From: Hydractinia symbiolongicarpus | Taxonomy: Eukaryota > Cnidaria > Hydrozoa > Anthoathecata > Hydractiniidae | Assembly: GCF_029227915.1 (NCBI RefSeq) | Contig: NC_079879.1 | Span: 22,522,501-22,586,500, forward strand | Reading direction: 5' to 3' | Length of the DNA: 64,000 nucleotides | Shown: in pieces, positions 9,907-21,426 of the stretch | How positions within the stretch are numbered: the stretch's first letter is position 1 | How the letters are laid out: each line of letters starts with the position of its first letter | Notes under the pieces: generated by a model | Seen by the model: the letters and a program-made list of their open reading frames with translations, nothing else | Database searches by the model: none | What the model was told of the DNA's origin: nothing | Made by a program: the position numbers and the translations under genes

Positions 9907-10167
9907 GTTGCGTGTGGTAATCAAAGTAGTAATATATTTATTTCTAAACTGCAGGTTATGTGGTAAAAAATAGCATTTGGTAAACAGCTACTTGCTTGCA
10001 AGCTAAAATATTTTTGCACCTACTTTCTTTTAGCAAGAAACAAATTTTAACTGAAAATAATTCCCTCAACACACATTTACTTGTCTCCTCAGATTTCGCT
10101 TTAAGTATACAGCTGTTGCAAATACGATTCTAATGCCAAGAAAAAAACTCAATCTTGGCATTTAGTG

Positions 10168-10252
10168 TCACCAGTAGGAGGGAGGAGGACGACGGGGGCG
10201 CAAGGAAGGGGAACGGAGGGTGGGGGCGGAGAGTGGACAGAGGAAGGAGGAT
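10168..10252 (+). repeat. Purine-rich G-run tract
   Basis: About 85 bases almost purely A/G with several GGG to GGGGG runs on the plus strand. The duplicate carries a longer version at 22255-22375. No coding evidence. Confidence 0.8.
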
Positions 10253-11289
10253 GGATAATGGGATCGTTCCCTAGATTTTATCAAGTTTATATTCACGTTT
10301 TTAGGTAAGAGATATCGACACATAGACAATAACGTCGTTAGAACAGTAAACACATGGATTTAAAACAGTGTAGGAATGAAATGAACTAACGTTCAGAAGC
10401 TTGGTAACTAGGTTACACTCATTATTTTGGCAGAATAACTGCAGTTTTTGAGATTTTAGAAAACGTTCTGAAAATGTCTGCATATTAGCCATTAAAATCA
10501 AATCAAGTAAAACATTTTCCATTCGCACTTCTTCTCTGAAATAGAATAAGCTCTTTGCAGAGGGCAACTCTATACAACCGAAAATTTTCTCGGAACAGAA
10601 TGAAATGACAGTTAAATACTCATAACAAAACTTCTATATGGCAGACATTTTTAAACCGATTACTTTACTACAGTGCCCAACATTTCAATGTCACAATTTC
10701 CAATGCCGCTTAAAACTGACCTTCCATAGGCCTTATTTTCTAATTCACTGTGCTCAACCGAAAAAAAACTTTGCTTATTTTCTAATTTTGAGACAGGGAA
10801 GACTCAACAACTTCGAGTATGACATGTGAGCGCTTTCATGCCTTGCACGCCCCTTAAAAACCTAAAACCACGTGACCTGCCTTGGCCATACATACAAAAA
10901 TGAATTCAAATATAACGAATTCTTTCAAGAAGTTTGTGTATTTTTTTTTGCTTTTTCAAATGCTACCAGACATATGCACTAGCCGACAAGGCATATGATA
11001 GCAGGGTTTGGTAGCGAAGTTTATTTCGACATTTTCCGGTCACGAAACAGCAAATACACACAATAAAAATTATACAAAACCGTAAACAATGCAAAGTAAG
11101 TTTTTAAGCATACGTGCGCTCGAGTTTAAAAACACGTTTTATAAATTACAGTTACGTTACATAAATTACTTCGTTTTAAAACATGAATGTAATATTCATT
11201 TTAATTCAATCTCTAACAGAAACAGAAGCACATTCCAAAAATAATTCATTTGTATCTCACACCCTTTTTAAAAACTTTAAAATGCGTCC

Positions 11290-12255
11290 TTTGTTCTTTC
11301 AAGTCTACGGAGAAAAACAAAGTGACAGACTAAAAGTAAGCAAGACTAAAAGTAAGCAAGACTAGTCGTCCATTTTAGTCTCTTTCGCGCGTGTAACTTT
11401 TATTAAGTAATAATTGAGTCTGATTTCGCATGAATTAGCTTTCGAGTCAAACTTTGCCACAGAAGATGATTTTTTTTACTTTAGCCTTGCCTAATTTACA
11501 GTAATTTTCGTGCTTTTAATTTTTGCGCATACTCTTTTGTTTTTTATCAAACCAAGTCGTTGACATTCCTTTTAATAAGGTTTCATTAACTTTTTTTGCC
11601 AGCTTTCACAGTTTTTGAAAAAAGAAGGGAATTTGCCTTTATTTTGTATGGCCTTTGTGAGAGAAGCACATTTTTTCTTACAACCTCTGTTATTACAGCC
11701 TCGACGTTACATATGGCATATTTTATCGATAACTCTCGGTCCCATGTATGCTGGACAAGTTGTAAAAAAAATCAATAAAGATACTTTTGTCACAACCCTA
11801 AGTCTATAAAAGCGTTTTTACAATAATTTTAACGTTGATATTTTATCTCCATTGCTTTTCCATCCACTCTGCTAAACAAGTTTTTTTAGGTGTGCAGCTT
11901 TTAAAGTTTCATCTGCAACTCGTGTTGATGTGTCATGTTATCTGTATGACTTCTAAACACGTTTTGGAAAAGGACTGTTACAATGACCATTTAACAATAT
12001 ATGTCACGGAGACTTTATTGGATACTTACAGTTCAAATGGAATCCAGAGAATTCAAACGATATAAAATTAATCATATTTCAGTTAACATGTCATTTTTCA
12101 GTCCTTCTAGAAATTTGAAGAAATTTTACAGCATCAATGGCAGAACTGAAATTTTGTATATATGTAGTTAGTTTTTAAATGACTATCCTGTAAAAAATAC
12201 TCGTTTTTAATAAATAAATAATATTTAACGACTATAAAATCGTGTTCCTCTTTTA
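11290..12255 (+). repeat. Repeat block shared with the FAM184 intron (left part)
   Basis: Collinear with 38708-39510: ctacggagaaaaacaaagtgac, ttagctttcgagtcaaactttgccacagaagatg, tgctggacaagttgtaaaaa, and aaaagcg.t.ttacaataattttaac. The TIR element at 12256 interrupts it and it resumes at 14664. No coding sequence recognised. Confidence 0.8.
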
Positions 12256-12636
12256 CTCTAGGAGCCTGGGGGGGTTGAGTATGCACTTCAATGTACACTA
12301 GGTCTGACTTCAAATCCTGAAAGTACATGATGGAAAGGTCAGAAAAAACTTACTTTCCCATTTTGGTTCATGGTCGTTTGGCGGGAAAGATGGCGGAAGG
12401 GCTCAAAAAATGCATAAGGGCGTAATTTCCCAAATATGGTCATGTTATATATCAATCGATCACGAATTTAATACTGATCAATAATCACATTAGAACTTGG
12501 GTCTGAAAATGTATCGTTCAAAAGTTAGAAGCATTTAAGTGAAGTTCGGTATCTTATCTTTTCAAAAAATAAGGGAAACAAGAAACTTACAAGTACAGAG
12601 AATGGAAGAAATGCTATATTTAACTGTTCAAAAAGT

Positions 12637-14175
12637 TTGAATGATGATTTATTGAAGGGGATACCATTGAGTCAATACGATGATATCAACTACCATGTCA
12701 ATACTTGCTATCCCCGGTATGTACGTTCTAAAGAGAGATTTGAAAGTAGGAATGAAACAGCAACAAGCACAGAAGATCTTGAAGTTAAACCAAAACGAAA
12801 AAAAAACAAATGTTTCCAGTCCTCCACCTCTAGCTGAGAAGCCATGTGTTATTTGTAACCATATCAAATTCAAAGGTGATTTGAAGCGTTTTCGAATTTG
12901 CGAAATAAGACGAGCTAATTCATTTTTATCTGCAATAAAATTCAACAAAGATGCTGTTTATGACAGATGTGTTTTACTCAAGTGTCCTGGTGATATTTTT
13001 GCAGCTGACATTGTGTATCACAGAAAGTGCTTGAATGGCTATATTGTGAAATTTGAACGTGATATAGAAGCTATAATGCATGCCAGAAACGAACATCATG
13101 AAGGGGCAGTATTTGCAAATTCATTTAAAAACTTCCTTTCAACTCTGGATTTGAAAAAACATGCTTATTCAATGTCATTTTGTCGAGACCAGTTGAATGA
13201 AATTTTGGAAAAGGAACATAATAGTGGTATGAATTATTCTTTTCATTAATTTATTACTGGACACCCCTCGTTTCTTTTTTCAATTCGTAATTTCTTTCGC
13301 GTTATTTATAGAAGCCTATGTTACGAACAGAACATTGAAGACACTTCTAATTGACAACTTTGGAGAAGAATTATCATTTACATATCCAAAAGATAGGAAG
13401 AAATCACAGATGTTTTATTTATCTGACACACACACTACTGCAACAGTTATAGAAACAATGCGAACAAACAACCCAATTGAAGTATGTGCAAATAAATTGA
13501 GATCAGAGTGTGAGAACTTTGACTTTAACCTCGATAACAGCTTCAGATATGCCAGTGATTTAGAGCTAAGTTTACAGTACTATCATTCAAGTAATTGCCC
13601 AGTGTATTCACGACACATGTAAATCGAAAAATCTGATTCAAATTTTGAACCGCTTAGGACTGTGTATCAGTTATGACGACCTAGAACGTATTGACATTGG
13701 CATCACCCAACACACAATTGATATAGCTGGTACAAATAGAGTACCAATATCAAAAAGTATCACATCAACTTCCATTATTCACGGTGCTACTGATAATTTT
13801 GATCATGATGAAAACACACCATCTGGAATAGGAGGGAGCCATGATACTATCCTCATGCTCTTTCAAAATGAAAAGAAGGACCGTGAGGGGAACACAATGA
13901 GCCAAAAAACTGAAGAAATTCGTAAATTTTCACGACAGAAAAGAAGTCTTAGCTGTGCTTTAGATTGCCAGAATTTGATTAAGATGGAAAGATTTTCAAA
14001 ACGTGGTGAAATTTCAAATGATTTCATCTCAAAGAAGCCTCCAAATCTAACGGCTGTTATTAAAAAATCACAAAAGTATTATGAAACATGGATTGCTGCA
14101 AGGTATTTCTCTGGTGATAGTAATGCTGGTATTCCAAACTGCAAACGCGAAGAGTGTCAAAACCCATTTGGATGA
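12637..14175 (+). pseudogene. Uncharacterised Cys/His-rich element-encoded protein, broken
   Basis: Pieces in order: 12637-12810 (NYHVNTCYPRY, a His/Cys pair); 12810-13227 in a shifted frame, with CVICN, FRICE, YDRC and DIVYHRKCLNGYI; a probable intron (gtatga at 13228 to tag near 13312); 13313-13575; and after another shift 13575-14175 with NRLGLCISYDDLERI, DNFDHDENTPSGIGG and HDTILMLFQN. The first shift lies at a run of A near 12800-12810. The paired His/Cys motifs suggest zinc binding. Proteins with a 'DNFDHNEDT' type motif recur in cnidarian repeats, in my recollection. Function is unknown, and I see no recognisable DDE core in this truncated copy. Confidence 0.6.
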
Positions 14176-14628
14176 AATTAGTAAATCTCTATATCATCAA
14201 CGAACAAAGGCGCATGATATTTTTGTTATAATAGTTTTTTATATATATAGTGTCGTTTTACTCTTATCGTTTGATCAAGATTTTTTATCAAGAGCCTGAA
14301 TAAAATAATTTACAATACTCCAAATTATGATCAGTATTAAAATTTTTAGTTTAGTATGCTTCACTTAAATGCTTCTAACTTTTGAACAGTACCCAAGTTC
14401 AGACCCAAGTTCTAATGTGATTATTGATCAGTATTAAATTTGTGATCGATTGATATATAACATGACCATATTTGGGAAATTACGCCCTTATGCATTTTTT
14501 GCGCCCTTCCGCCATCTTTCCCGCCAAACGACCATGAACCAAAATGGGAAAGTAAGTTTTTTCTGACCTTTCCATCATGTACTTTCAGGATTTGAAGTCA
14601 GACCTAGTGTACATTGAAGTGCATACTC

Positions 14629-14651
14629 AACCCCCCCCCCCCCCCCCCCCC
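14629..14651 (+). repeat. Poly-C run within the right TIR
   Basis: About 22 consecutive C; the matching left TIR position (12266-12274) has only 7-8 G. Likely slippage or an assembly-sensitive homopolymer. Confidence 0.9.
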
Positions 14652-14663
14652 AGGCTCCTAGAG

Positions 14664-14835
14664 TATTTGTTCAGTTATCTCTGTTAGGCCTTCTGAACAT
14701 CTGCAAACAATGTTCAACACACATTCTATGTAAAGCATGCTCTGTCACAAACTTCATTTCATTTCAGCGGCTTTAAAATCAACGACAAGTTTTTAGGGCG
14801 GTAAATTTAAAGAGCAAATTTACAATATTGAGCTT
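14664..14835 (+). repeat. Repeat block shared with the FAM184 intron (right part)
   Basis: Continues the homology to 39520-39675: caatgttcaacacacattctatg versus caatgtttaacacccattctatg, then cacttcatttcatt-like sequence and agggcggt.aatttt. Confidence 0.75.
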
Positions 14836-14997
14836 TGGTGACATCCCTCTTTGATATGTAGATGTTTTGCATAAAAGAGGTCTGGAAGCGAAGGTGCTTT
14901 ACTTCAATGAAAGGCGGGTAAAAATATTAAAATGAAATATATTGTTAAGAAGTAAATAAGCAAATACATTAAAACTGTCCAGGTTTTGCTAGTCAAC

Positions 14998-15279
14998 TTA
15001 AAAGAAGGAACGTTTTCCCCACAATCCTTTAAACTCGTTCGATTCAGCTTTTTTACCGCTTGATTTTAGAAGTTTTAACAATTTCTTTCTTTCCTTTATG
15101 GCTTGAATGTCTTTCTCTATATTTTCTGGGGTGTTATATTGTGGCGTTGCATCTTGACTGCGCATGTCCGATGGACTTAAATAAACGTTGTCCTGTGACA
15201 CTCCTGATATACGCATCGACTCAACTGCAAAAGTGCAAAGGATCAAGAATGTAGCAATGTAGAAGTTCAAAGGCTTCAT
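14998..15279 (-). CDS. GLWamide-like neuropeptide precursor B (divergent, single copy)
   Basis: From the ATG 15277-15279 the product is 93 residues: signal peptide MKPLNFYIATFLILCTFAVES, an acidic spacer, then GKK-AESNEFKGLW-G-KR-SFF. Predicted peptide: AESNEFKGLW-amide, or a shorter form if trimmed. Only the amidation cassette and the Ser-Phe-rich tail are shared with the other two precursors; the body is unrelated, indicating an older split. A TATA-like box and a 5' UTR splice donor lie upstream (15694-15738), and an acceptor-like tttttag near 15440 could end a 5' UTR intron. It lies outside the duplicated segments. Confidence 0.8.
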   Translation of the reverse strand: MKPLNFYIATFLILCTFAVESMRISGVSQDNVYLSPSDMRSQDATPQYNTPENIEKDIQAIKERKKLLKLLKSSGKKAESNEFKGLWGKRSFF

Positions 15280-15693
15280 CCAAATATAAATAAACAATAG
15301 ATTATTGACATAAATTTTCAGGAGGGGTGTTTTCGTTTAATTGTTTTGCAAATCATAGGTAATAATTAGAATTGCACGTAACAAACATATCATATATTTT
15401 TTAAAGTATGTCAAGAAAAAAATAAATTATGGTGAACGTACTAAAAATTAATTTCAAGAATTTTACAAATTTCGCGAATAAAGAAAGTTTTTTTATTTGC
15501 AGGGATATAAATAGTGCCTAATCGTGCTATGCACAGAAGGTGGCTACATAATCTCTGTTTTTGTCTATTTCCTTGTATTCATACACTCATTATAAGCTAC
15601 CTTCTGCTTAACTGACGCTTCGTCTCTTCAAGAATTTAAGCCTCGTGTTGCAAAACGTTGCATGTTCAAACAAAAAATAAATAAAGTTCTTAC

Positions 15694-15738
15694 CTTTTTG
15701 ATGTGAAGCAAGGATATGATACTGCAATGTATTTATAC
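15694..15738 (-). promoter_or_regulatory. Candidate TATA box and 5' UTR exon of precursor B
   Basis: On the minus strand ggtataaatac (about 15730-15740) is followed by a short exon ending ...catcaaaaag and a consensus donor gtaagaac at 15693. Spacing suits a start near 15705-15710. The link to the coding exon 400 bases downstream is inferred. Confidence 0.45.
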
Positions 15739-15865
15739 CAACCTACTTGCATCTAATCTCTCATTTTTATACCAATAGTCTTGTTTACACACGTTGTGAC
15801 GTCACGCCTCAGCATCTCACCTCTGCGAGAAGAACGTGTCTTGTTATGCAATGTCTTCGTTAAAC

Positions 15866-15913
15866 TTTGATGTTAAGTTGTGCAACCATTATGTTGCACA
15901 ACTTAACATCAAA
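15866..15913. repeat. Perfect 20-bp-stem hairpin
   Basis: tttgatgttaagttgtgcaa, loop ccattatg, then the exact inverse complement. Followed by two or three repeats of cattatgaaac. It lies about 130 bp upstream of the precursor B TATA-like box. Confidence 0.9.
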
Positions 15914-17664
15914 CATTATGAAACATAACATTATGAAACCATTATGAAAGTGTCTCTCTTTTGGATAGCAGAATGATTTACACGCTAAAAGAACAACAAC
16001 AAAAAACAGGGGAACGAACAAAAAAATAGTTGGAAGTAACGGCTAAGGCGCCAAATGTTATTTAAAATTCATCCTTGCGGCTTTGCTTCCCAGTCACAAC
16101 AAAAGGAAAATTTTGCACTGCTTTTAAATGTGGTTAAAACCTAAATAAATAAAAATAATGATAATAAGCAAAAATGCTTCCTGGTGAAAGAGCTCCAACC
16201 AGAAAAATAATAGCATCTGGTGGAAAGGTTTTAGTGAACAGATAATATAAAGTACGACTTAGTTCCCGGGCTTTTTTGTCAAAGTTCTCCTTTTACTTCA
16301 TTGTGCTTACACAGAGTTTCAATTTTTGGAATACAATCAGCGAAAATCTGTACATTCAAGGCATGAAAAATCGTTTTTTAGCTATGTTAAATTAGCCTTT
16401 TCCCTCCGTTTTAAGAAAATCTTACAGAACCCTAAAAAATCTCGCGTAGTATTCGAGTACACTTGTTGACATCTGGTAATTTTACTAGTTAAATTCCTAA
16501 TGTCTAAATTTGTTAGTTATAGCTTGCTCAAATGTTGAAATTTCACAGTTAGTGCGTCTAAGCGCTTAAGTCGGATATTTTTCTAAATGTTATAATTCGA
16601 CATCTGGCTTTTTTTACTGTCAAAAGTATAGCAGGCGCTAATATAAAAAAATAGAAAAGTGTTTATAAACCTAAAATCAGACGGATGTTTTTTTTTTAGT
16701 TTTAAAATTCCGTAAGCTGATGTAGCAATACCGACAGCTAGTTTTTCTAAGGGCTTAATTTACAAATCAAAATAATTTTTATCGTATTCAAACCTCGTCC
16801 CCAGAGCATCTTGGGTTAAGATGCCCGTGATGCGATGTGGTTACCATAAAAAGATTTGACGAATTTGATTTATTATAATTTCTTGCATAACAACACGGGG
16901 AAGGTGGTTTTTCTGGAGTAAAGTGGGAACGCCCTGGTATCAACTGCGTGGGGAATTTGATTTTGGTTTTGGTTTTAACTTTTACAGTAAATGAAAAGTT
17001 AAGATTTGAGTAAGGGTTGTTAGTTATGGCACTGGAAGTACAAATTAAAAAACAAGCCTTGATGTAATAAGATTTCCAACAGGGAAAAATTATTTAAACA
17101 GACAGGTTTCCTAGATTTCTTCCCAAAGCTTCAAAATTAAAGTCCATATTTTGAAGATATTTTTTATGATAATAATTACCTGGGTACTAACTTGCGGTTC
17201 ATAAAAAACTACATTTCGCCAGCCTCGTCCCCCTTCACATCTTGTATCTTTTCTGACATCAGGACGGCGCTCGTGAGTATTGATTTACCAATTGACGATC
17301 CCTTGATATGATTTTGTCCGTCGGCGTTCCATTTTCTTGTTTTTAAACTATAATTTATCATTTTTTTTATTCTTTTTCGCGCGTATTAATTTTTAAGAAT
17401 GGAATCTCAAATATTATTTTGCGGCTACATAATTTCAGACATTTAGAAAAAAAACCCCGCTAAAACCGCACACCAGATTTTTTATTCACTACTATCAAAA
17501 TATTTGAGTCGTACGTGCTTTCTTCGTAAATGTCCCTTAATGTCTACAATACCCACCGCCTTTCTGTCAAAATATTTCATCCATTTAAGAGTGACATGTT
17601 TCTCAAGCATTTTGACATTCGTGTTTCTTTTCATTTTTTAATGCGCTTTTTTTAATTTATTTTT
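15914..17664. other. Intergenic, no gene recognised
   Basis: AT-rich non-coding sequence. It includes a CTCGTCCCCAGAGC motif at 16797, as at the ends of the small inverted-repeat elements, and a second CTCGTCCCC at 17224. No open frame with family similarity. Confidence 0.6.
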
Positions 17665-17943
17665 AGGGTCCATTTAATAATTGAGTAACACCCAAACTCG
17701 CCATTTATTACCACTTTACACCTCTTGTAACGCATCGTAACAAATCTAGTACCACCCACCCACAAACCCGCTTGTTACGTAACATCAATTCATTTCCTAT
17801 AGTACCAAAAACCTTCATGTAACAGATAATCAGGCAAACTAGTTCTCGATATGAAGAAAAGATATAACAGATCCATATTCGTAACACGTTGTAACGAAAA
17901 TTATCATACCTTTCAGGCGTTACGCAATTATTGAATGGTCCCT
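17665..17943. mobile_element. MITE with AGGGTCCATT ends
   Basis: Left end agggtccatttaataattg (17665) and right end caattattgaatggtccct (ending 17943) form about 26-bp imperfect TIRs ending in GTAAC. The interior repeats gtaac motifs. No coding sequence. Family unassigned. Confidence 0.65.
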
Positions 17944-17991
17944 ACTTTATTCCGTTTTTGTGATAATCTCATTTATTATAACTAGTCGGTG

Positions 17992-18135
17992 ACCCGTGAA
18001 AAAATCCACGGGTTCATCCGTCCTTTTTATACTGCATTGCGTGCGTCTCGCTACTTGCGCAGCTAAGCTACCATTTTGCGTGACAGACAGACAGATACAC
18101 AGACAGACAGACATATACGGGTATTTTATTATAGA
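17992..18135 (-). mobile_element. Short non-autonomous Helitron
   Basis: On the minus strand it begins TCTATAATAAAATACCCG at 18135 and ends with hairpin CCCGTGGATTTTTTCACGGG then CTAG (17995-17992). The flanks are A before TC and T after CTAG, the A|T insertion rule of Helitrons. It is 144 bp and close to the unit at 36702-36831, sharing the acgcaaaatggtagcttagctgcgca block. Confidence 0.75.
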
Positions 18136-18295
18136 TGTTTGAAAATCTCTTAAGCTGAATTTCCACTCAACATCAATACTTAAATTTGATTGTTTATCTG
18201 CTAATTATTCAGTTTCTATCTTTTTGTTTAAACTTTCAGTTTAAATCGGATTGGATATGTTCATCGCCGAATGAGATTCTAGAAATAACAATACG

Positions 18296-18682
18296 CCTTT
18301 CCCGAATTTCATAAATTATAATAATTATGACGTCATCCGAAATTTTATAATGGTTCTGTGCTTTTGAAATAAGGATATTTAGATAGAAAATTAAATTATC
18401 ATGACAAAAATTAAGTTTTTAGAGCAATATAATATTTTGGTTGGATTTTATTTAGATTTGAAGAAAAAAATTATTTTGAAAACGAGGCTATTCTTGGAAA
18501 GCTTGACTATATAAAGAGTTTGACCGTAACTTTCAGCTCGGAATTGAGGCACTTAACGAACAGAAATATTTACGAAATTAGGTAATTTGTTCTACCTTTT
18601 GCTAAGGAACTCAGGGGTAAGAATCGTTTTTAATATCGACCGCTTTAATTGAGTTTGGCATAATTAGGAAATTCGGGAAAGG
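18296..18682. mobile_element. MITE with CCTTTCCCGAATTT ends
   Basis: cctttcccgaattt (18296) and aaattcgggaaagg (ending 18682) are exact 14-bp inverted repeats. Copy 1 reads aacaattttccgttcc at this place, without the insert. No coding sequence. Confidence 0.7.
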
Positions 18683-18861
18683 TCTATTGTCCGTTCCTAT
18701 CCGTCCCATCTCATTACCTCATTTACTCTAATTTAAACTGCTACTTGTAACCATACCTTACAAGTAGAATAAATGAATGAATAAGAAGAGTAAATAAATG
18801 TTTCAAATACAAAAAAAATGAAATCCTTCTCGTTTTGCTCCTCGTCATCAGGCTGGCAATG

Positions 18862-18955
18862 TTCCTTCAGTGGAGATGGTTTTGTGGTAGTGCATTCGGC
18901 TTGTAATCATAAGGATGCACGTTTGGTGCCATCTCCTGACCGCTCCTGAAGTTTT
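18862..18955 (+). repeat. SINE family 1, 5' fragment
   Basis: gagatggttttgtggtagtgcattcggcttgtaatcataagg followed by ttggtgccatctcctgaccgctcc. This is the paralogue of the SINE at 264, truncated before the body. Confidence 0.65.
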
Positions 18956-19861
18956 TGGCTTTGCGCAGGCTAATTCTATACTACGTTCACGTAATTTGAA
19001 ATTTAATACTCATTGGATTAGGGTATTTGGTTAGATTGGAACACTCACAATGTTCTAATTGTTGGTGAAACAGCATAATCATTTTTTCTCAATTTTAGGG
19101 GCTTTTTAAACCCCATCGTTATTATTTCTATTATTATTTCGTGCAACAGACGTATCAGAAAGTGCGACTTGTGCAATTTTCACCTAACTTTTTTAAAAAG
19201 GCAGCAGAATTCCTAAGTTTACAACTTTCTAAAATGGCCGAAAAAGTGTCTTGGCCATAATAAATTGGAGAGGGATTGTAGCGCAACGAGGGACTAACGG
19301 CATGCTAAGCGCTGTGCTGAAATCAAAAACAAAACATAACAAAAAATGATTATCACTGAATAAAATAACAGAGATGTATATAATAACCTCACATCTATGG
19401 GCCGCAATTTTATAGATGAGTAATTCTAAATATTTGATGCAGGGTCGTGAGAGCCAGGGGTGTCTGTTACGGCCACCTTCTTTTCTTTTTCGAAATCAAC
19501 GATAAGAATTAACATCAAATATTGTCTTCTATTTAAAATAAAAAATACAATATTTTTAAAAGCGCTTATATACTTTCAGCTGTTGTAGTCAAGTGGAGGG
19601 ATAAAAAATCTTGGAGTAAAAGCATTTGTCTCAAGTAAAAGCTTTTGTTAGGGCCGAAAGCTACAGAGAAACCATTTTTACGTTTTATTAAACCTTATCA
19701 GGTAATAGAGATTTTCATAAAGATTTTCATACCGATGCAGAAATACGGAAGACTTTAGAAAAATAAATTATAGCTACTTAGAAATTAAGTAAAAATAACA
19801 AATAAAAAAAATGTATCTCAATAATAAGTATGAAAATATACAATGAAAAATATAACTGCTT

Positions 19862-20134
19862 TCAAAAATAGAAAGAACGTTTTCCCCATAAACCTTTTGC
19901 GACTTTTGGACGCTTTTGTTTCCTAACTTCGTCTAACACAACATATTTGATAAACTTTTTCAGATTTTTAATATCTAAGTTCTTCTTCGCTTTCTCCTCC
20001 ATCGTGTTGTCCTTATACATCAAATCAAGTAGTGTCAACTCATCTTGTGCCCCCTCTGCAACACGCATCGAGTGAATTAATAAACAATTCGTCAGAATAA
20101 GTGCAAATAACGATATCCAGTGAAATGATAACAT
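19862..20134 (-). CDS. GLWamide-like neuropeptide precursor C (single copy)
   Basis: A 90-residue paralogue of precursor A. It has the same signal peptide start (MLSFHWISLFALIL), the same FIKYVVLDEVRKQKR spacer and the same predicted PKVAKGLW-amide before G-KR, with tail SFYF. Differences from A cluster in the spacer (residues 22-60), while the peptide and its cleavage sites are unchanged. An acceptor tttttag lies 6 bases before the ATG (20132-20134), as in A, supporting a shared 5' UTR intron. The intact frame in both copies argues that both are, or recently were, functional. Confidence 0.85.
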   Translation of the reverse strand: MLSFHWISLFALILTNCLLIHSMRVAEGAQDELTLLDLMYKDNTMEEKAKKNLDIKNLKKFIKYVVLDEVRKQKRPKVAKGLWGKRSFYF

Positions 20135-21426
20135 TTCTGTCTAAAAAAAAAATTATTTTACTAGATACAACTTCCTTGTGATAATAATAGAATTCAAATA
20201 TTATTGGCAGTTATAGAGTTTTTTTTTTCATCTCTTTGTAAGCGGTGTTTTTAGCCAATTAGTACTAGACCGTTAAAATTTAGGAAACTTTCAGAAATAC
20301 AAAAAAATAACAATCTTAGTGAGATAAAAAGTATAAAGAAAAGCTCTATTCCCTACAAAAATGTTAGAAAGCATACCTGTTTCTCTTCCCTGTTTTTGCT
20401 AATGCCCTGTTTTTTTTTACCCTCTCCCTTCTATCATCAAAAATATCGAAAAGGAGAAAATGATGAGTTTAGTTCACTAGACTAACAAAAATGTATACAT
20501 CTTTAAGGCGATTTAAACTTAAAAAAAAGTTCGTTTAAAATTTTTTTAGCGCTTACCTGTAGCCTGTACTTTTGTTCAATCAAAAACTTATGAGGGTGGT
20601 ACTACAATTTTAAAATTTATACATGTCGGTAACAAAAAAATAGCGGATAAAATCATAGAATTTATTTTTAGGGCGTCCGGGAGGCGGGAGTAAGCCAAAG
20701 CGAGTTACTGATTTTCCGTTCTTTCTTAAGATAAACAATATAAAATACGAAAAGAAATTTGTATAAATAGATATCGGATAACGTGGCGTTTCTTTCTTCA
20801 ATATATCTTTTTAATGAAATATAAAATAAATGTGATTTATTGCTTGTACAATAATAGGCTAGCTCGTGTTAATTACATTTTGTAATAACGTATCGCAGGC
20901 TAAACCCCGGACATCATTTACTAAAATGAAGGGCGATTTCATCGTCAACAGTGGACTTAAGAATATAGGTTATTTGGTCAGATCCAAAATCTGGAATCGC
21001 AACAATTTTTGCTACGTCGTCACGCCCAAGTTTCCCGTCATTTCAACATTCAGATCAATCATGGAAGCATTTTTTTTTAAATTTATTGCAGACATTGTAA
21101 AAAGTGCAGCTATCGCATCTTCGACGTTGTTTTAGCCTGTAGCCCTGCCTACCGGCTGCAGAGTATTGGCCAAGTGATGCTATTTGGCCCGAGAAGCAGC
21201 CAAAATGCAGACATTTTCGCAAGTGTGTCCAGAGATAGAGACGCAATATGTGATTAAGTAATCCAAAATTTTGCAAACAACCCTGAAACAACCTCGTCCC
21301 CAAGGCTCTTTACGTTTTTATATTAGGAAGATACCGTCCCATAATAAAAATCTAGTGTTAATTAAAAGTAGTAATATATTTGTACATACAGGTTACGTGG
21401 TAAAAAATAGCATTTGATAAACAGCT

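Larger units (their letters stand above)
1..11300 (+). repeat. Segmental duplication, copy 1
   Basis: Collinear with about 18199-26345. Matching landmarks include the first 120 bases (18199 onward), a SINE head, the 'ctaaatatttgatgcaggg' block at 2318 versus 19424, the GLWamide gene, 'agaaaagctct' near 8258 versus 20337, the block 9120-9960 versus 20570-21410, the purine-rich tract, and 'agacatatgcact' at 10969 versus 26026. Homology fades near 11300. The left end lies outside the window. Copy 1 alone holds the THAP element, the DIRS element, the MITE at 7835 and the Tc1-like MITE at 8490. Outside the listed genes and elements I see no coding sequence in this copy. Confidence 0.85.
12256..14663 (+). 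mobile_element. 2.4-kb DNA element with about 290-bp TIRs
   Basis: Left TIR 12256-12544 begins ctctaggagcctgggggg; right TIR 14359-14663 is its inverted complement with few mismatches and an expanded C run. TA is present on both flanks (12254-12255, 14664-14665). The same genomic block at 39500-39530 lacks the insert. A broken gene lies between the TIRs. The superfamily is not recognised. Confidence 0.8.
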
